DNA of 64,000 bases from CAYRYU01 sp964428355 (lineage in GTDB: Bacteria; Muiribacteriota; Ozemobacteria; Ozemobacterales; Ozemobacteraceae), in the NCBI GenBank assembly GCA_964428355.1, contig CAYRYU010000032.1, positions 1 through 64,000 on the forward strand. Reading direction: 5' to 3'. A program made the translations under genes and the position numbers. Numbering within the stretch: the first letter of the stretch is position 1; every line of letters starts with the position of its first letter. Below the pieces are notes generated by a model that saw only the letters and a program-made list of their open reading frames with translations, did no database searches and was not told where the DNA came from. Of the stretch, positions 47,052-55,776 are shown one piece after another.

Positions 47052-48533
47052 ATGTCGAGGGGAATCCGAAAAAAAGGGGTTGCACTTCCTGTCACTCTTT
47101 TTGCGTTGGTTCTGGTCGTTGGGTTCGTTGTTTCGATCACGACTCTCAACCAGGGCTTGAAAAGCCAGGTTTTCAATACCAGCAACCATCAATGGTCCTT
47201 TCTTCTTGCCTACTCGGCTTTTTCCAAGACCCTGGCCCACATCCACTCTGCTTCTTGGAGCAAGAGGCCTTTTGCAGCGAAACCCCTCATGGAATTCCAG
47301 GTCCAGCTCTTCGAAGGGACCTACGATCTTTTCGTCCAGGACACCCCAGGGAAGGAATACCAGGCAGATCTTTACGTCAGAACCAACCTGGCGGGGTTCT
47401 CCAGGCTCTATTTTTGGCGAATAACCTATAACGACGACCTTCTGGACGTCTCCAACCGGATCATCGTGGAGTTTTTCCGGACCGGCGAACCGGTCGATTT
47501 CCCCAAGGGGCCCGGACCCTCAAAATTCTCCCAGGAAGTCGACAGCATGCTTGCCGAAAGGAAACGGAACCAGGAAAATTCGGACAAGCTGGCAGCTAGA
47601 CTCGGCGGGTTTTCGGATGCCAAGAAGATCATCGAGGAACTCCATGGAAGGGTCCCGACCTCTTTCAAAGGGTCCTTTCCGGACGATCCCGATGACTCCT
47701 CCGTGGTCTCCAGGCCTGCCGCGAAGTTTCCCGAAATCCAGCCACCCCTACCGGGAGAAGCTCCTTCCGCACCCGGTCCGGGCCCCGCGATCGTCCTTCC
47801 CGGATGCAAAGGTTTCCCCGGCGTTGGCAAGGACTCTCAGTTGATCGGGCGGGCAATGAAGGACCTGTCGGAGGACCTGGCTACGGTCGCTTCGGAAGCC
47901 AGAACCGCGCTCGATCTGACGAGCCAGGGAAAGGACAAGATGGATGAAAAAAGCATCATCGGGTTGGTCACCGGCTGGAAGGATCTCATGGCGGGTGACC
48001 AGGCCCGGTCGGCAACCCTCGATGCCATGGAGCAACTCGTGGGGAAGGCCAATGCAAACCTCCAGAATGCCCCGAGCGCCGAAGCTTCCCAGGCGATGCA
48101 GGAAATGGTTTCCTCCACCATGGCGACCGCTTTCCAGGACCTCGCGAACCAGGTTGCCAAACGCCTAGAGGTATTCGGGGAGGCCCAGGCGATTCTTGCC
48201 AAGTGCACTCACTCCACCCTTGCCCAGGCATATGCCGACAATTGGACCACCCTTCTCGAGGCAAACCGGGGTGAGATCCAGAAGCTCAACTCTCTCATGG
48301 GTCAGGTGAGCGGATTCAAAACGACCTCGGAGGCCGCCGCCGCCGCCGCTGCCGCCAAGGCTTCCATCGAGGCGACGATTGGCCGGGGGGAGGAGGCGGT
48401 GAGGCTCGCCAAGGAGAAGGCGGAATATCTGAAAAATGAGGAAGCACAGGAGGAGGAAAGGGCGGCCGGGGCTGGGGCTGGGTCCGGCTCAGGCGATGCC
48501 GAAAAGAACAGAGCCACGGAAAGCGGAAAGTGA
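47052..48533 (+). CDS. PilX-like N-terminus with long helical C-terminus, set 3
   Basis: The 493-residue protein begins MSRGIRKKGVALPVTLFALV, a type IV pilin-like leader and membrane helix without +5 Glu, as in PilX/GspK. The first 150 residues look like a pilin globular domain (LFEGTYDLFVQDTPG). The rest is rich in Ala, Glu and Lys with long helices (LGKANANLQ, AAAAAAAAKASIEATI) and an Ala/Gly/Ser tail, probably coiled coil. ATG 47052 is preferred, with GGGGGGGAAAA just before it. The stop shares one base with the next gene's ATG. Confidence 0.65.
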   Translation: MSRGIRKKGVALPVTLFALVLVVGFVVSITTLNQGLKSQVFNTSNHQWSFLLAYSAFSKTLAHIHSASWSKRPFAAKPLMEFQVQLFEGTYDLFVQDTPGKEYQADLYVRTNLAGFSRLYFWRITYNDDLLDVSNRIIVEFFRTGEPVDFPKGPGPSKFSQEVDSMLAERKRNQENSDKLAARLGGFSDAKKIIEELHGRVPTSFKGSFPDDPDDSSVVSRPAAKFPEIQPPLPGEAPSAPGPGPAIVLPGCKGFPGVGKDSQLIGRAMKDLSEDLATVASEARTALDLTSQGKDKMDEKSIIGLVTGWKDLMAGDQARSATLDAMEQLVGKANANLQNAPSAEASQAMQEMVSSTMATAFQDLANQVAKRLEVFGEAQAILAKCTHSTLAQAYADNWTTLLEANRGEIQKLNSLMGQVSGFKTTSEAAAAAAAAKASIEATIGRGEEAVRLAKEKAEYLKNEEAQEEERAAGAGAGSGSGDAEKNRATESGK

Positions 48534-49084
48534 TGCTTCGATTTCGGCTTCCTCTTCCGCCGCAGAAGCCGTGCGGCCTGACGATGGTGGAGCTTCTCGT
48601 TGTTCTGACACTGATCATCGGCTTATCCGCCATCGGCTTTCGAGTCTTCCAGTCCGCCGGTTTTTCGCAAAAATCGATGTCGCGGCAGGCATTGCTCCAG
48701 ATGGAAGCCCGGCGGGCGTTCGACAAGGTGGTGGAAGAGATCCGCGAAGGTTCCGACCTGGTCAGGCCGTTTACGGGAGAAACCTTGCCCTTTCTGGTTT
48801 TCAAGGACATCATCAATCGCACCGTCGTCGTCTATCTCGAACCCAACATCCAGGTTTCCGAGCGCCTGAAAAAGCGCGTCTTCAAGTTGATGGCCTATCG
48901 CAGCGACTACAGCGGGGCATACGACCCGAAGAGCGAAATGACGCTCCTGGAAACGGTGCGCCGGATCACTTTCACCAGCCTCTCACCCAATGGTGTCCAG
49001 GTGAACCTCACGGTACTCAATGAGAACGACGAGTTCGGGTTCCTCGCCCACGTAGGCCTGATGAACATCGGTGGCCTGGAATGA
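48533..49084 (+). CDS. Prepilin-like protein, set 3
   Basis: The 183-residue protein has a class III signal with leader ending Gly15 and LTMVELLVVLTLIIGLSAIG (Glu at +5), then a helical stretch MSRQALLQMEARRAFDKVVE and a short beta-rich domain. It probably starts at the ATG sharing the A of the previous TGA; a GTG three bases upstream is equally in frame. It overlaps the next pilin gene by 4 nt. Confidence 0.8.
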   Translation: MLRFRLPLPPQKPCGLTMVELLVVLTLIIGLSAIGFRVFQSAGFSQKSMSRQALLQMEARRAFDKVVEEIREGSDLVRPFTGETLPFLVFKDIINRTVVVYLEPNIQVSERLKKRVFKLMAYRSDYSGAYDPKSEMTLLETVRRITFTSLSPNGVQVNLTVLNENDEFGFLAHVGLMNIGGLE

Positions 49085-50484
49085 TCATGAAGAAAGCTCC
49101 CTTTCGGGGAACGACCCTCCTGGAGATCCTCGTCGCGTTGGGGATATTCGGAATCGTCGGGGCGGTTCTCGTTTTTTCCATAAGGTCGGGGAGCAAGGAA
49201 ATCCAGTTCACTTCGGATCACCTGAACGCGGTTATCCTTACCCAGAAGGTTGCCGAGGATCTGATCGAAGAGATCGGGATGAACCCGTATGGCATCGAAA
49301 CCCTTGGATTAGCCGCGAACTCGAGGGATTTCCAGGAGATCACCGACGGAGGTTCGGTGTTCTTTTCCCAGGTCGAGGACCGGGTTGAACCCTGGGGGTT
49401 CATCGATCCGGCCCGCGACGGGGTGATCGACCAGGGGATGCAACCCCTCTACAAGGATATCCGGAAGTTCAAGCTCGCCCTCTCCGGGCAGCGACTTTCC
49501 GCTTCAGGTGAAGGTCCGGAGCGGAACCTCGTTTCCTGCAAGATCGATCTCGCCTGGGACACCAAGACCGGGAGGGGGGAGCTCAACTCCCAATCCTTGT
49601 TCTTCTCTCCGGCAACCCCCAGGAAAACGGATCTGGCCTACGTCGTCAACGAACCCGAAGTCGATGCCCGAATTCCCGGTGCGGTTTTCCGGAAACCAGG
49701 GAAAACGATCCCCGAGATTTCCGCCACCATTGGGGAGAACGTCGAGACGGTCCAGGCTTTTGGGCGCATTTCCCTCATCACCGGTGATTTCGTTGCCTCG
49801 GCCTATTTCAACGGCGCAAAGGCTCTGATTGCCAAGCAGAAGGAGGAACTGGCCCGGACCCCGGAAACCGATCTGGAAAAGCAGTACCGGCTCCGACTCG
49901 CGATCGCCAGGCAGTGGTATGACCTTTCCAAGACATGCTTCCAGGTGGTCGCCTATCTGGTTCCCCATTTCGCCCTTCTGAAAGCCGAGGGGAAGTTCAA
50001 TCAAGCCGCCGGCACGGGGTTCAATGGCATTTCGCTGCAGCATGGCCTATACCTGTATCGCATCATCTATGAGCACTTCGTGGGAAGCATCGTCCAGGCC
50101 CGTTTCTTCTATTACGCTCTCCTTCAGGACGATCTGAGCAGATTCAAGGGGGGGAAATGCCAGCTGCAGGTGTTGCAGAAGCTGATGGACATCTACCGGG
50201 TCGTTGCGATACTCCCCACCCGTCCGGAAGGGATGCAGGAATACCGGAATTTCCTCGCCCGGATCAGGAAGCTGGCTGACGGCCGCAACCCTTTCCTGGG
50301 CCGCCTCGTCGACCAGGAAATTCAGCTGCTGGAGAACCCCGTGAGCTGGATGGATCGGCTTCCCAATCTGAAACGGATCAGCGAGATCGTCCAGGGAAAG
50401 ATCCCGGGAATCCTTGGCTTCATCGGAAAGACCACCTCCGACTCGGTGGGTGGAAAAACCCCCAACAGTCAGGGTTCCCGTTGA
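49081..50484 (+). CDS. Large prepilin-like protein, set 3
   Basis: The 467-residue protein has leader MIMKKAPFRG, then TTLLEILVALGIFGIVGAVL with Glu15 at +5. The first 150 residues are pilin-like; the remaining 300 are mostly helical, including LRLAIARQWYDLSKTCFQVV and LQVLQKLMDIYRVV, with no recognised fold. It is coupled by an ATGA to the previous pilin gene. Its end overlaps the convergent clostripain gene by 16 nt. Confidence 0.7.
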   Translation: MIMKKAPFRGTTLLEILVALGIFGIVGAVLVFSIRSGSKEIQFTSDHLNAVILTQKVAEDLIEEIGMNPYGIETLGLAANSRDFQEITDGGSVFFSQVEDRVEPWGFIDPARDGVIDQGMQPLYKDIRKFKLALSGQRLSASGEGPERNLVSCKIDLAWDTKTGRGELNSQSLFFSPATPRKTDLAYVVNEPEVDARIPGAVFRKPGKTIPEISATIGENVETVQAFGRISLITGDFVASAYFNGAKALIAKQKEELARTPETDLEKQYRLRLAIARQWYDLSKTCFQVVAYLVPHFALLKAEGKFNQAAGTGFNGISLQHGLYLYRIIYEHFVGSIVQARFFYYALLQDDLSRFKGGKCQLQVLQKLMDIYRVVAILPTRPEGMQEYRNFLARIRKLADGRNPFLGRLVDQEIQLLENPVSWMDRLPNLKRISEIVQGKIPGILGFIGKTTSDSVGGKTPNSQGSR

Positions 50485-51935
50485 AGGGCTTCTGCCCCGG
50501 CAGGCCGGCGGGAGTTTTCCAGGATCTTTTCCACGAGGGAGCGGATTTCGGTTGAATCGGCCCTTCGAACCCAGGATTCGGAGAACATCGAGAAGTTGAT
50601 GGCGGTCACAAGCCGCAGAGCGATCTCCCTGTCGCTGCGGGTTGCCTTCTGAGCGAAACTCCGAAGTTCATCGAGTTTCCCGGCAGCCGTATCGGCGACG
50701 ATACGTGGAATCATGGTCTTTCGGAAAAAATCCTGGACCATCTCGTCCCATTTGGATTCCTTCGCGAATGCAAGGTCGGAATACGCATCCTCGAAACTGT
50801 CCGCGCTGGCGGGGAAATATACGGCCAGACCGCAGGCATCGATTGCCCTGGCCTTGTCTGGATCGTAGTCTCCCCAGCCACCGTCATCGGTCGGGTTGGA
50901 ACCGGTCGTCGCGTTTTCGACGATGGCAGCCGAAATCGCCGCATCGGCTTTCTTCGCCTTCTCCTGGAGTTCCGAGTTCTGGGTGGCCTTTGCCAATAAC
51001 CGCAGGAAGTGGACCAGGTCCATGTTGCTGTAGTAATAGAACCGCTGGGCCTCGGTCATGGCGGTTTTCATGGCAACCCCGTCGGAAAGCGCGATCGCGG
51101 TTTCGGCAAACTCGTCCAGTGCCGCTTTGGCTTGCCCCAGCCGGTCGGCACGCAGAGCGGACTGGGTAGTCTTTCCGGAGCGGGCGAGGGAATCCCTGTC
51201 CCAGCCGCCGCTGTCGTCATCAGGCTTGTTGTAGGATTCCGCGTAGGCCTTGACGATGATCCGGGCGAACTCCTCGGGGGTGGAGGTTTCGTTCAGGCGG
51301 CCGAGCAGGAGGTCGTAGGGATAACCGTCGCCGGGTTCGGTTTCCTCGGAGGCGACGATGTAGTCGCAGTTCTCCCTGACGGCCCAGGCGACCTCGAACA
51401 TCTGCATGAGGCACGCGTCCATGCAAAGGAGGTCGAGCTTTTTGCCGAGGGTTCCATTGATCGTGGAGAGGGCCAGGCCCAGCTGGGCTGTGGTGATGTT
51501 GTTTCCGGACTGGTCGTCGTAGGAGATTCCCTTCGAGGGAGCTTTCGCCTTGTTCCAGCCGGAGCCGTGGTTCCAGATGACCAGGGCGTAGTGGCGGGCG
51601 GGGAAGGCGGCGGCCGTATCGGCGACGAACCTGCACAACTGGTTCCAGTCGCCCATGTCGACCTCGCCCATGTCCTGGATCTTCTTCACGTTTCCCTTTT
51701 CGATGTAATTCAGGGATGCCGGTCCGTTCTCCCGGTCGATGAGGGTGACGATGTTCAACCAGTCGTTGCTTCCGACGGCGGCCATCTCCTCCTGGTCGTC
51801 GACTCCACAGGAGTCCAGATTGTTGTCGGCATTGAGGAAAACCATGAAGGTCCATTCCTTTTCGGCTGCCGAACAGGACACCGATGCCACGAGAACGATG
51901 ATGAGCGCAATGATTCCCCGCTTGAATTCCGACAT
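50469..51935 (-). CDS. Clostripain-family (C11) cysteine protease, exported
   Basis: The 488-residue protein has an N-terminal signal peptide (IIALIIVLVASVSCSA; a lipobox is not clear) and a C11 peptidase domain. The catalytic His123 lies in ALVIWNHGSGW and the catalytic Cys175 in LCMDACLMQM. The LNADNNL element after the signal is also family-typical. C11 enzymes are caspase-fold proteases, usually Arg-specific and calcium-activated. The C-terminal half is helical and may control access or substrate. It stands alone, convergent with pilin-like set 3. Confidence 0.85.
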   Translation of the reverse strand: MSEFKRGIIALIIVLVASVSCSAAEKEWTFMVFLNADNNLDSCGVDDQEEMAAVGSNDWLNIVTLIDRENGPASLNYIEKGNVKKIQDMGEVDMGDWNQLCRFVADTAAAFPARHYALVIWNHGSGWNKAKAPSKGISYDDQSGNNITTAQLGLALSTINGTLGKKLDLLCMDACLMQMFEVAWAVRENCDYIVASEETEPGDGYPYDLLLGRLNETSTPEEFARIIVKAYAESYNKPDDDSGGWDRDSLARSGKTTQSALRADRLGQAKAALDEFAETAIALSDGVAMKTAMTEAQRFYYYSNMDLVHFLRLLAKATQNSELQEKAKKADAAISAAIVENATTGSNPTDDGGWGDYDPDKARAIDACGLAVYFPASADSFEDAYSDLAFAKESKWDEMVQDFFRKTMIPRIVADTAAGKLDELRSFAQKATRSDREIALRLVTAINFSMFSESWVRRADSTEIRSLVEKILENSRRPAGAEALQREP

Positions 51936-52113
51936 GCCCTACCTCCAATACCTTTCAACACCATTACCGATCTCTCGAAAAGGCCTGATATGTAAGGTTA
52001 CCACATCTTCCTCGAGTTGCGGGACGTGTTTTCGAGTGTTTTCGAATGGCCGGAGCTCAGTTTGACGTCGTCAGATCATGCTTTCGACCCGGATCGGGCA
52101 TCGAAAACACCGA

Positions 52114-52935
52114 TCAGGATTCTCGTTCCATGCGGGGGGGAGGGGGCGTGGGTCCGTTCGAATCTTCGGAGGAAGCAGGTGATGGTTCCTCTTCCGCCGG
52201 GGTCGAGGCCGTGGCTGAAGACTGGGCGGACATTTTTTCCTTCCAGGCACGGAGCTCCAGGAGTTCCTGCTCGGTCGTCTTCTGGTCTTTGAGATTGCCC
52301 AGGATCTGGATGTTCTCGAAGTACTCCGTAAGAACCGAATCGACCCGTCCGGTTTGTTGGCGGAACGAATAATACATCAATGCCCAGATGAAGAGCGGCA
52401 TCATCAAGGCAGGGATGAGGCCTGCCGAGATAACTCCGCTGGCAAGCACGGGGGCGATCATGATCGAAAAGATCAAAAACGGAATGGCCGAGATGAATGC
52501 GGTCGATCTCCAACTGAGCTTCGAGTTTCCGGACCAGGAAACGAGCGTATGATCCGCACCGTCGGCAGAGAATGAGATTTCCGCGTCGATCTCGGAAAAC
52601 GCCGGATCCTGTACCCTGACGGTGGTTGCTTTTCCGATCTGAAGGGATTTGCGATCCACTCTCAGGGCCGGAAAACGGGACGGGTGTGCGACGTTCAGAA
52701 GGAAGTTCTTCAGGAACGCTTCCCTGACCTCATCGGGAGTTCCCTGGACCCGGAACTGCTTCCTCGATTTCCGGAAATCGAGGAACGCCTGGTGAAGGAC
52801 CTCAGGGGGAATCTGCAACCGCCGGGCCGCGTTTGCCAGATCTTGTTCTGAAAGGGAATCCTCGTCCCTGGCCGACTGGTGACCCTGGAGTTCCAGGGCT
52901 CTTTTCAGGATGGTTTCGAACTCGTCGCGTTTCAT
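52114..52935 (-). CDS. Two-TM membrane protein of unknown function
   Basis: The 273-residue protein starts with a helical segment with charged repeats (EFETILKRALELQ, DLANAARRLQIPPEV), a beta-rich middle (VRVQDPAFSEIDAEISFS) and two membrane helices at about 147-190 (FISAIPFLIFSIMIAP and AGLIPALMMPLFIWALMYY). A coiled-coil/acidic-Pro tail ends the protein. No recognised domain. It is followed on the same strand by the exported clostripain gene, with 178 bp between them. Confidence 0.65.
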   Translation of the reverse strand: MKRDEFETILKRALELQGHQSARDEDSLSEQDLANAARRLQIPPEVLHQAFLDFRKSRKQFRVQGTPDEVREAFLKNFLLNVAHPSRFPALRVDRKSLQIGKATTVRVQDPAFSEIDAEISFSADGADHTLVSWSGNSKLSWRSTAFISAIPFLIFSIMIAPVLASGVISAGLIPALMMPLFIWALMYYSFRQQTGRVDSVLTEYFENIQILGNLKDQKTTEQELLELRAWKEKMSAQSSATASTPAEEEPSPASSEDSNGPTPPPPRMERES

Positions 52936-52963
52936 GTTCCGCGTCTCTCATCCCGGTTCCCAG

Positions 52964-52992
52964 AAAAAAGGCCCCCCGGGAAGGGGGGCCTT
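52964..52992 (-). terminator. Intrinsic terminator after serC
   Basis: On the minus strand AAGGCCCCCC and GGGGGGCCTT form a 10-bp stem with a 5-nt loop and a following run of Ts. It lies 12 bp beyond the serC stop. Confidence 0.9.
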
Positions 52993-53003
52993 GGGTTATC
53001 AGG

Positions 53004-54089
53004 TCAGGAGTTGCTCTTGGCAAACTCGTCCATCAGTTGGGCGAGAGCCTTGGCCCCATCGATGGGCATGGCGTTGTAGACGGAGGCTCGGCACCCGCCG
53101 ACGCTCCTGTGGCCCTTCAGGCCGTCGAGTTTGCGTTTCTTGGCTTCCTCGAGGAATTTCCCCTCGAGCTCTTCGGTTTTCATGCGGAAGACGATGTTCA
53201 TCTTCGACCGGCAGGCTTTGGGAACCGGGCAGTTGTAGAACCCCTTGGACCGCTCGATCGCGTCGTAGATGATTTTGGAGCGTTCTTCGGCCATCTTCTG
53301 GGCCGCGGGAAGTCCCCCGAGACCCTTCAGCCACTCCATCGTGAGCTTGATCATCCAGATGGCGAACACGGGAGGGGTGTTGTACATGGAGTTTTCCTTG
53401 ACGTGGAGGCGGTAATCGAGATAAGCGACGATACTTTCCGGGCAGAGTTTGAGCATATCCTCGCGCATGATCACGATCGTTGCCCCCGCCGGGCCGGCGT
53501 TCTTCTGGGCTCCGGCATAGATCATGGCGAACTTGTTGACCGGAACCGGGCGGCTCATGAAATCCGAGGACATATCGCATACCAGGGGAACGTTGCCCAC
53601 ATCGGGCCAATCCTGCCACTGCACGCCGCCGATCGTCTCGTTCGAGGTCATGTGGAAATAGGTTGCTCCAGGAGAGGCCTTGATGCTCTTGGGATCGGGG
53701 AGGTTGAGGTAGTTGTCGGCCTTTCCGTCCCAGACGATGTTGACCTTCCCGACCTTCTTGGCGTCCTCGGTGGCCTTTTTCGCCCAGGCGCCGGTCAGGG
53801 TCATGTCACAGCTCTTTCCGCCCCAGAGAAAATTCATGGGTATCATTCCGAACTGGAGGGTGGCACCTCCACCAAGGATCATGATCTTGTAGTTGTCGGG
53901 AACTCCGAGGAGTTCCTTGATCAGTGCGAGGCACTGATTGTGCATTTCATCGACCACCTTGCCGCGGTGGCTCATCTCGACCAGGGACATCCCTTTTCCC
54001 TGAAAATCGACGAATTCATCACGAACCTTCTCCAAAACCGAAACCGGAAGAATCGAAGGTCCTGCGCTGAAATTGAAGATTCTGGCCAT
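53004..54089 (-). CDS. serC: Phosphoserine aminotransferase
   Basis: SerC makes 3-phosphoserine (and 4-phosphohydroxythreonine) by transamination with PLP. The 361 residues show the family start IFNFSAGPSILPVSVLEKV, SLVEMSHRG, the phosphate-binding GGGATLQFGMIPMN and the PLP lysine Lys196 in YAGAQKNAGPAG. The conserved end KGHRSVGGCRASVYNAM binds substrate. AAGGAGAATGAGAA precedes the ATG. It is a single-gene unit with its own promoter and terminator. Confidence 0.97.
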   Translation of the reverse strand: MARIFNFSAGPSILPVSVLEKVRDEFVDFQGKGMSLVEMSHRGKVVDEMHNQCLALIKELLGVPDNYKIMILGGGATLQFGMIPMNFLWGGKSCDMTLTGAWAKKATEDAKKVGKVNIVWDGKADNYLNLPDPKSIKASPGATYFHMTSNETIGGVQWQDWPDVGNVPLVCDMSSDFMSRPVPVNKFAMIYAGAQKNAGPAGATIVIMREDMLKLCPESIVAYLDYRLHVKENSMYNTPPVFAIWMIKLTMEWLKGLGGLPAAQKMAEERSKIIYDAIERSKGFYNCPVPKACRSKMNIVFRMKTEELEGKFLEEAKKRKLDGLKGHRSVGGCRASVYNAMPIDGAKALAQLMDEFAKSNS

Positions 54090-54119
54090 TTCTCATTCTC
54101 CTTTCGAGGTATGTGGGGA

Positions 54120-54148
54120 AAGATAGCACCCCGCGGGGGGGGTGTCAA
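54120..54148 (-). promoter_or_regulatory. Promoter of serC
   Basis: Read on the minus strand, TTGACA (54148-54143) and TATCTT (54125-54120) are 17 bp apart. The GC-rich spacer contains a CCCCGCGGGG inverted repeat. Confidence 0.6.
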
Positions 54149-54254
54149 ACCCTGCGCCCCATGCGAAAAACTGAGGAAACGGCCGCATGCGCAAGCATAC
54201 TCGGGAAAGTGGAAGAAAGCCCTGGATTCAGGGGGGTACATTTTCCCCGGAACG

Positions 54255-54280
54255 AAAAACGCCCCCTGCGGGAGGGGGCG
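54255..54280 (-). terminator. Intrinsic terminator of the small secreted-protein gene
   Basis: On the minus strand CGCCCCCT and AGGGGGCG form an 8-bp stem around CCCGC, followed by five Ts. It ends the transcript of the gene at 54305-54673. Confidence 0.8.
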
Positions 54281-54304
54281 CTCGAGGTCAGGTCCAGGAG
54301 AAGT

Positions 54305-54673
54305 TCATTCGGTTTCGGCTGAAGTTTCCCCGCTCTTGCGATCATAATGGATGGTGATCTTGTTGATCGTGGTGAGGTCGAAGTCGTTCCAGATCGCCTC
54401 TTCCTTGTCGTCGTAAACAACCTTGAGATCATACTTGCCGACGGAAGCTTTGGGGGTGAACTTGATGTTGACCTCTTCACCGTTCTTGAGGACGTCCTGG
54501 CCGAGGATGTCTTCTTCCCAGCTGTTGGTCTTGGCAGCGCTGACGTAAACCTCTTCAATGGTGTAGCCGGTCTTGTTGACGAGGGTGAAATCGTTTTGGG
54601 ATTCCTGGGCGTGGATGAAGGAGACGATGCCGAATAGGAGAACGACCGAGAGAAGGATACCGAACTTTTTCAT
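54305..54673 (-). CDS. Small exported protein
   Basis: The 122-residue protein has a clear signal peptide (KFGILLSVVLLFGIVSFIHA, cut before QES) and a mature beta-rich domain: FTLVNKTGYTIEEVYVS, VNIKFTPKASVGKYDLKVVY and an acidic DFDLTTINKITIHYDR. It recalls small periplasmic domains that contain the KTGYTI element, but I recognise no named family. It is monocistronic, with its own promoter (54724-54753) and terminator. Confidence 0.75.
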   Translation of the reverse strand: MKKFGILLSVVLLFGIVSFIHAQESQNDFTLVNKTGYTIEEVYVSAAKTNSWEEDILGQDVLKNGEEVNIKFTPKASVGKYDLKVVYDDKEEAIWNDFDLTTINKITIHYDRKSGETSAETE

Positions 54674-54723
54674 GACTTACTCCTGCATTCTAATATTTTG
54701 CTTCGGAAAGCGAAGCAGAGGGG

Positions 54724-54753
54724 ATTATCCAACAAACGATGGCGCAAAGTCAA
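54724..54753 (-). promoter_or_regulatory. Promoter of the small exported-protein gene
   Basis: On the minus strand TTGACT (54753-54748) and GATAAT (54729-54724) are 18 bp apart. The leader of about 45 nt contains a GCTTCG/CGAAGC hairpin. Confidence 0.45.
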
Positions 54754-54799
54754 TCTGGTACAATCGGAAATTTTCGGAGGTAGCACCGCGGGTCCCGGT

Positions 54800-55744
54800 T
54801 CATTGCCCGAAACCGAGGTCGGGTTGCGAAACCACGCTTCTGGCGGTTTCGTCGGGGAGTCTTTCCAAGAAGGATCTCAGGGTTTCCGAATCCGAAAGCG
54901 TGGAAGCCACGCCGCGTCCAAGGAGGAGCCGGTTCCCTGATATTCTCGCGGGGTCCATGGCATCGTTCAGGACCACCCCAATCCTTCGGCCCTGTCTCTC
55001 CGCGAATCTGATCGTGTGCATGCTTCCACCCTTTTCCCCGGACTGGATCAGAACGACCCCCCGGCTCATTCCACTCTGGAGACGGTCCCGCTCGATGAAC
55101 CGGTGGACGTCCGGCGGGGTTCCGGGAGGGTATTCCGAGACCGCGGCGCCTCCTTTCCGGATGATCTCGCACAACAGGTCCCGGTTTTCCTCCGGATAGA
55201 CCGAGTCCAGGCCTCCGGCCATGACCGCGATCGTCCGGCCGCCCGCTTCGAGGCAACCTCTGTGGGCTTCCGTGTCGCAGCCCCTTGCCAGACCGCTTAC
55301 CACGATGAAACCGCTTTCAGCAGCCCTCCGCCCTATCCTGCGGGCGATCTTGCGGGCCACCTCGCAGGGATGAACTGTTCCGATCACGGCCACCTTGGCG
55401 GGGTCGGTGAGGCATTCCACCGAGCCTTCCAGGAAAAGCCAGTTCGGTGGGTCGGGGATTTGCCGGAGAGACTGGGGAAAGCCCGATTCATCAGCGAAGA
55501 CGAGAGATTGGCGGCCCGGCTCGAGTTTCCCCAAGGCTTCCCGGCCTTCCGCATCGGCGGACCGGATCATTTCCGGGGATGCTTTGGGAAGTCTCCCCCT
55601 GAATCTTCCGAGGAACTCCCCCAAGGAAAGGCCTGCGAACACGGCTGGGTCGGAGACGATCTCGCCGAGCATCTTTCCAAGGGTCTTTCGTCCAAACCCC
55701 TTTAAAAACCAGCATGAAAACCAGTTCCTTCGGATATCATCCAT
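54800..55744 (-). CDS. dprA: DNA-processing protein DprA
   Basis: DprA binds incoming ssDNA and loads RecA during transformation. The 314 residues have an N-terminal helix-hairpin-helix-like segment (WFLKGFGRKTLGKMLGE) and a Rossmann fold: VAVIGTVHP, VVSGLARGCDTEAHRG, GGRTIAVMAGGLDSVYP, EYPPGTPPD and RGVVLIQSGEKGGSMHT. The usual NRIIAGLS motif reads RDRLQSGMS, so the protein is rather divergent. No clear C-terminal winged helix is seen. It follows cheR by 32 bp on the same strand and may be read from the chemosensory operon. Confidence 0.85.
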   Translation of the reverse strand: MDDIRRNWFSCWFLKGFGRKTLGKMLGEIVSDPAVFAGLSLGEFLGRFRGRLPKASPEMIRSADAEGREALGKLEPGRQSLVFADESGFPQSLRQIPDPPNWLFLEGSVECLTDPAKVAVIGTVHPCEVARKIARRIGRRAAESGFIVVSGLARGCDTEAHRGCLEAGGRTIAVMAGGLDSVYPEENRDLLCEIIRKGGAAVSEYPPGTPPDVHRFIERDRLQSGMSRGVVLIQSGEKGGSMHTIRFAERQGRRIGVVLNDAMDPARISGNRLLLGRGVASTLSDSETLRSFLERLPDETARSVVSQPDLGFGQ

Positions 55745-55776
55745 CTCCGGTGCCCGTTGAATGCCTCAAATGAGGG

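Noticed and set aside
52833..54347. Plus-strand frame of 504 codons opposite serC
   Set aside because: serC is certain on the minus strand, with promoter and terminator.
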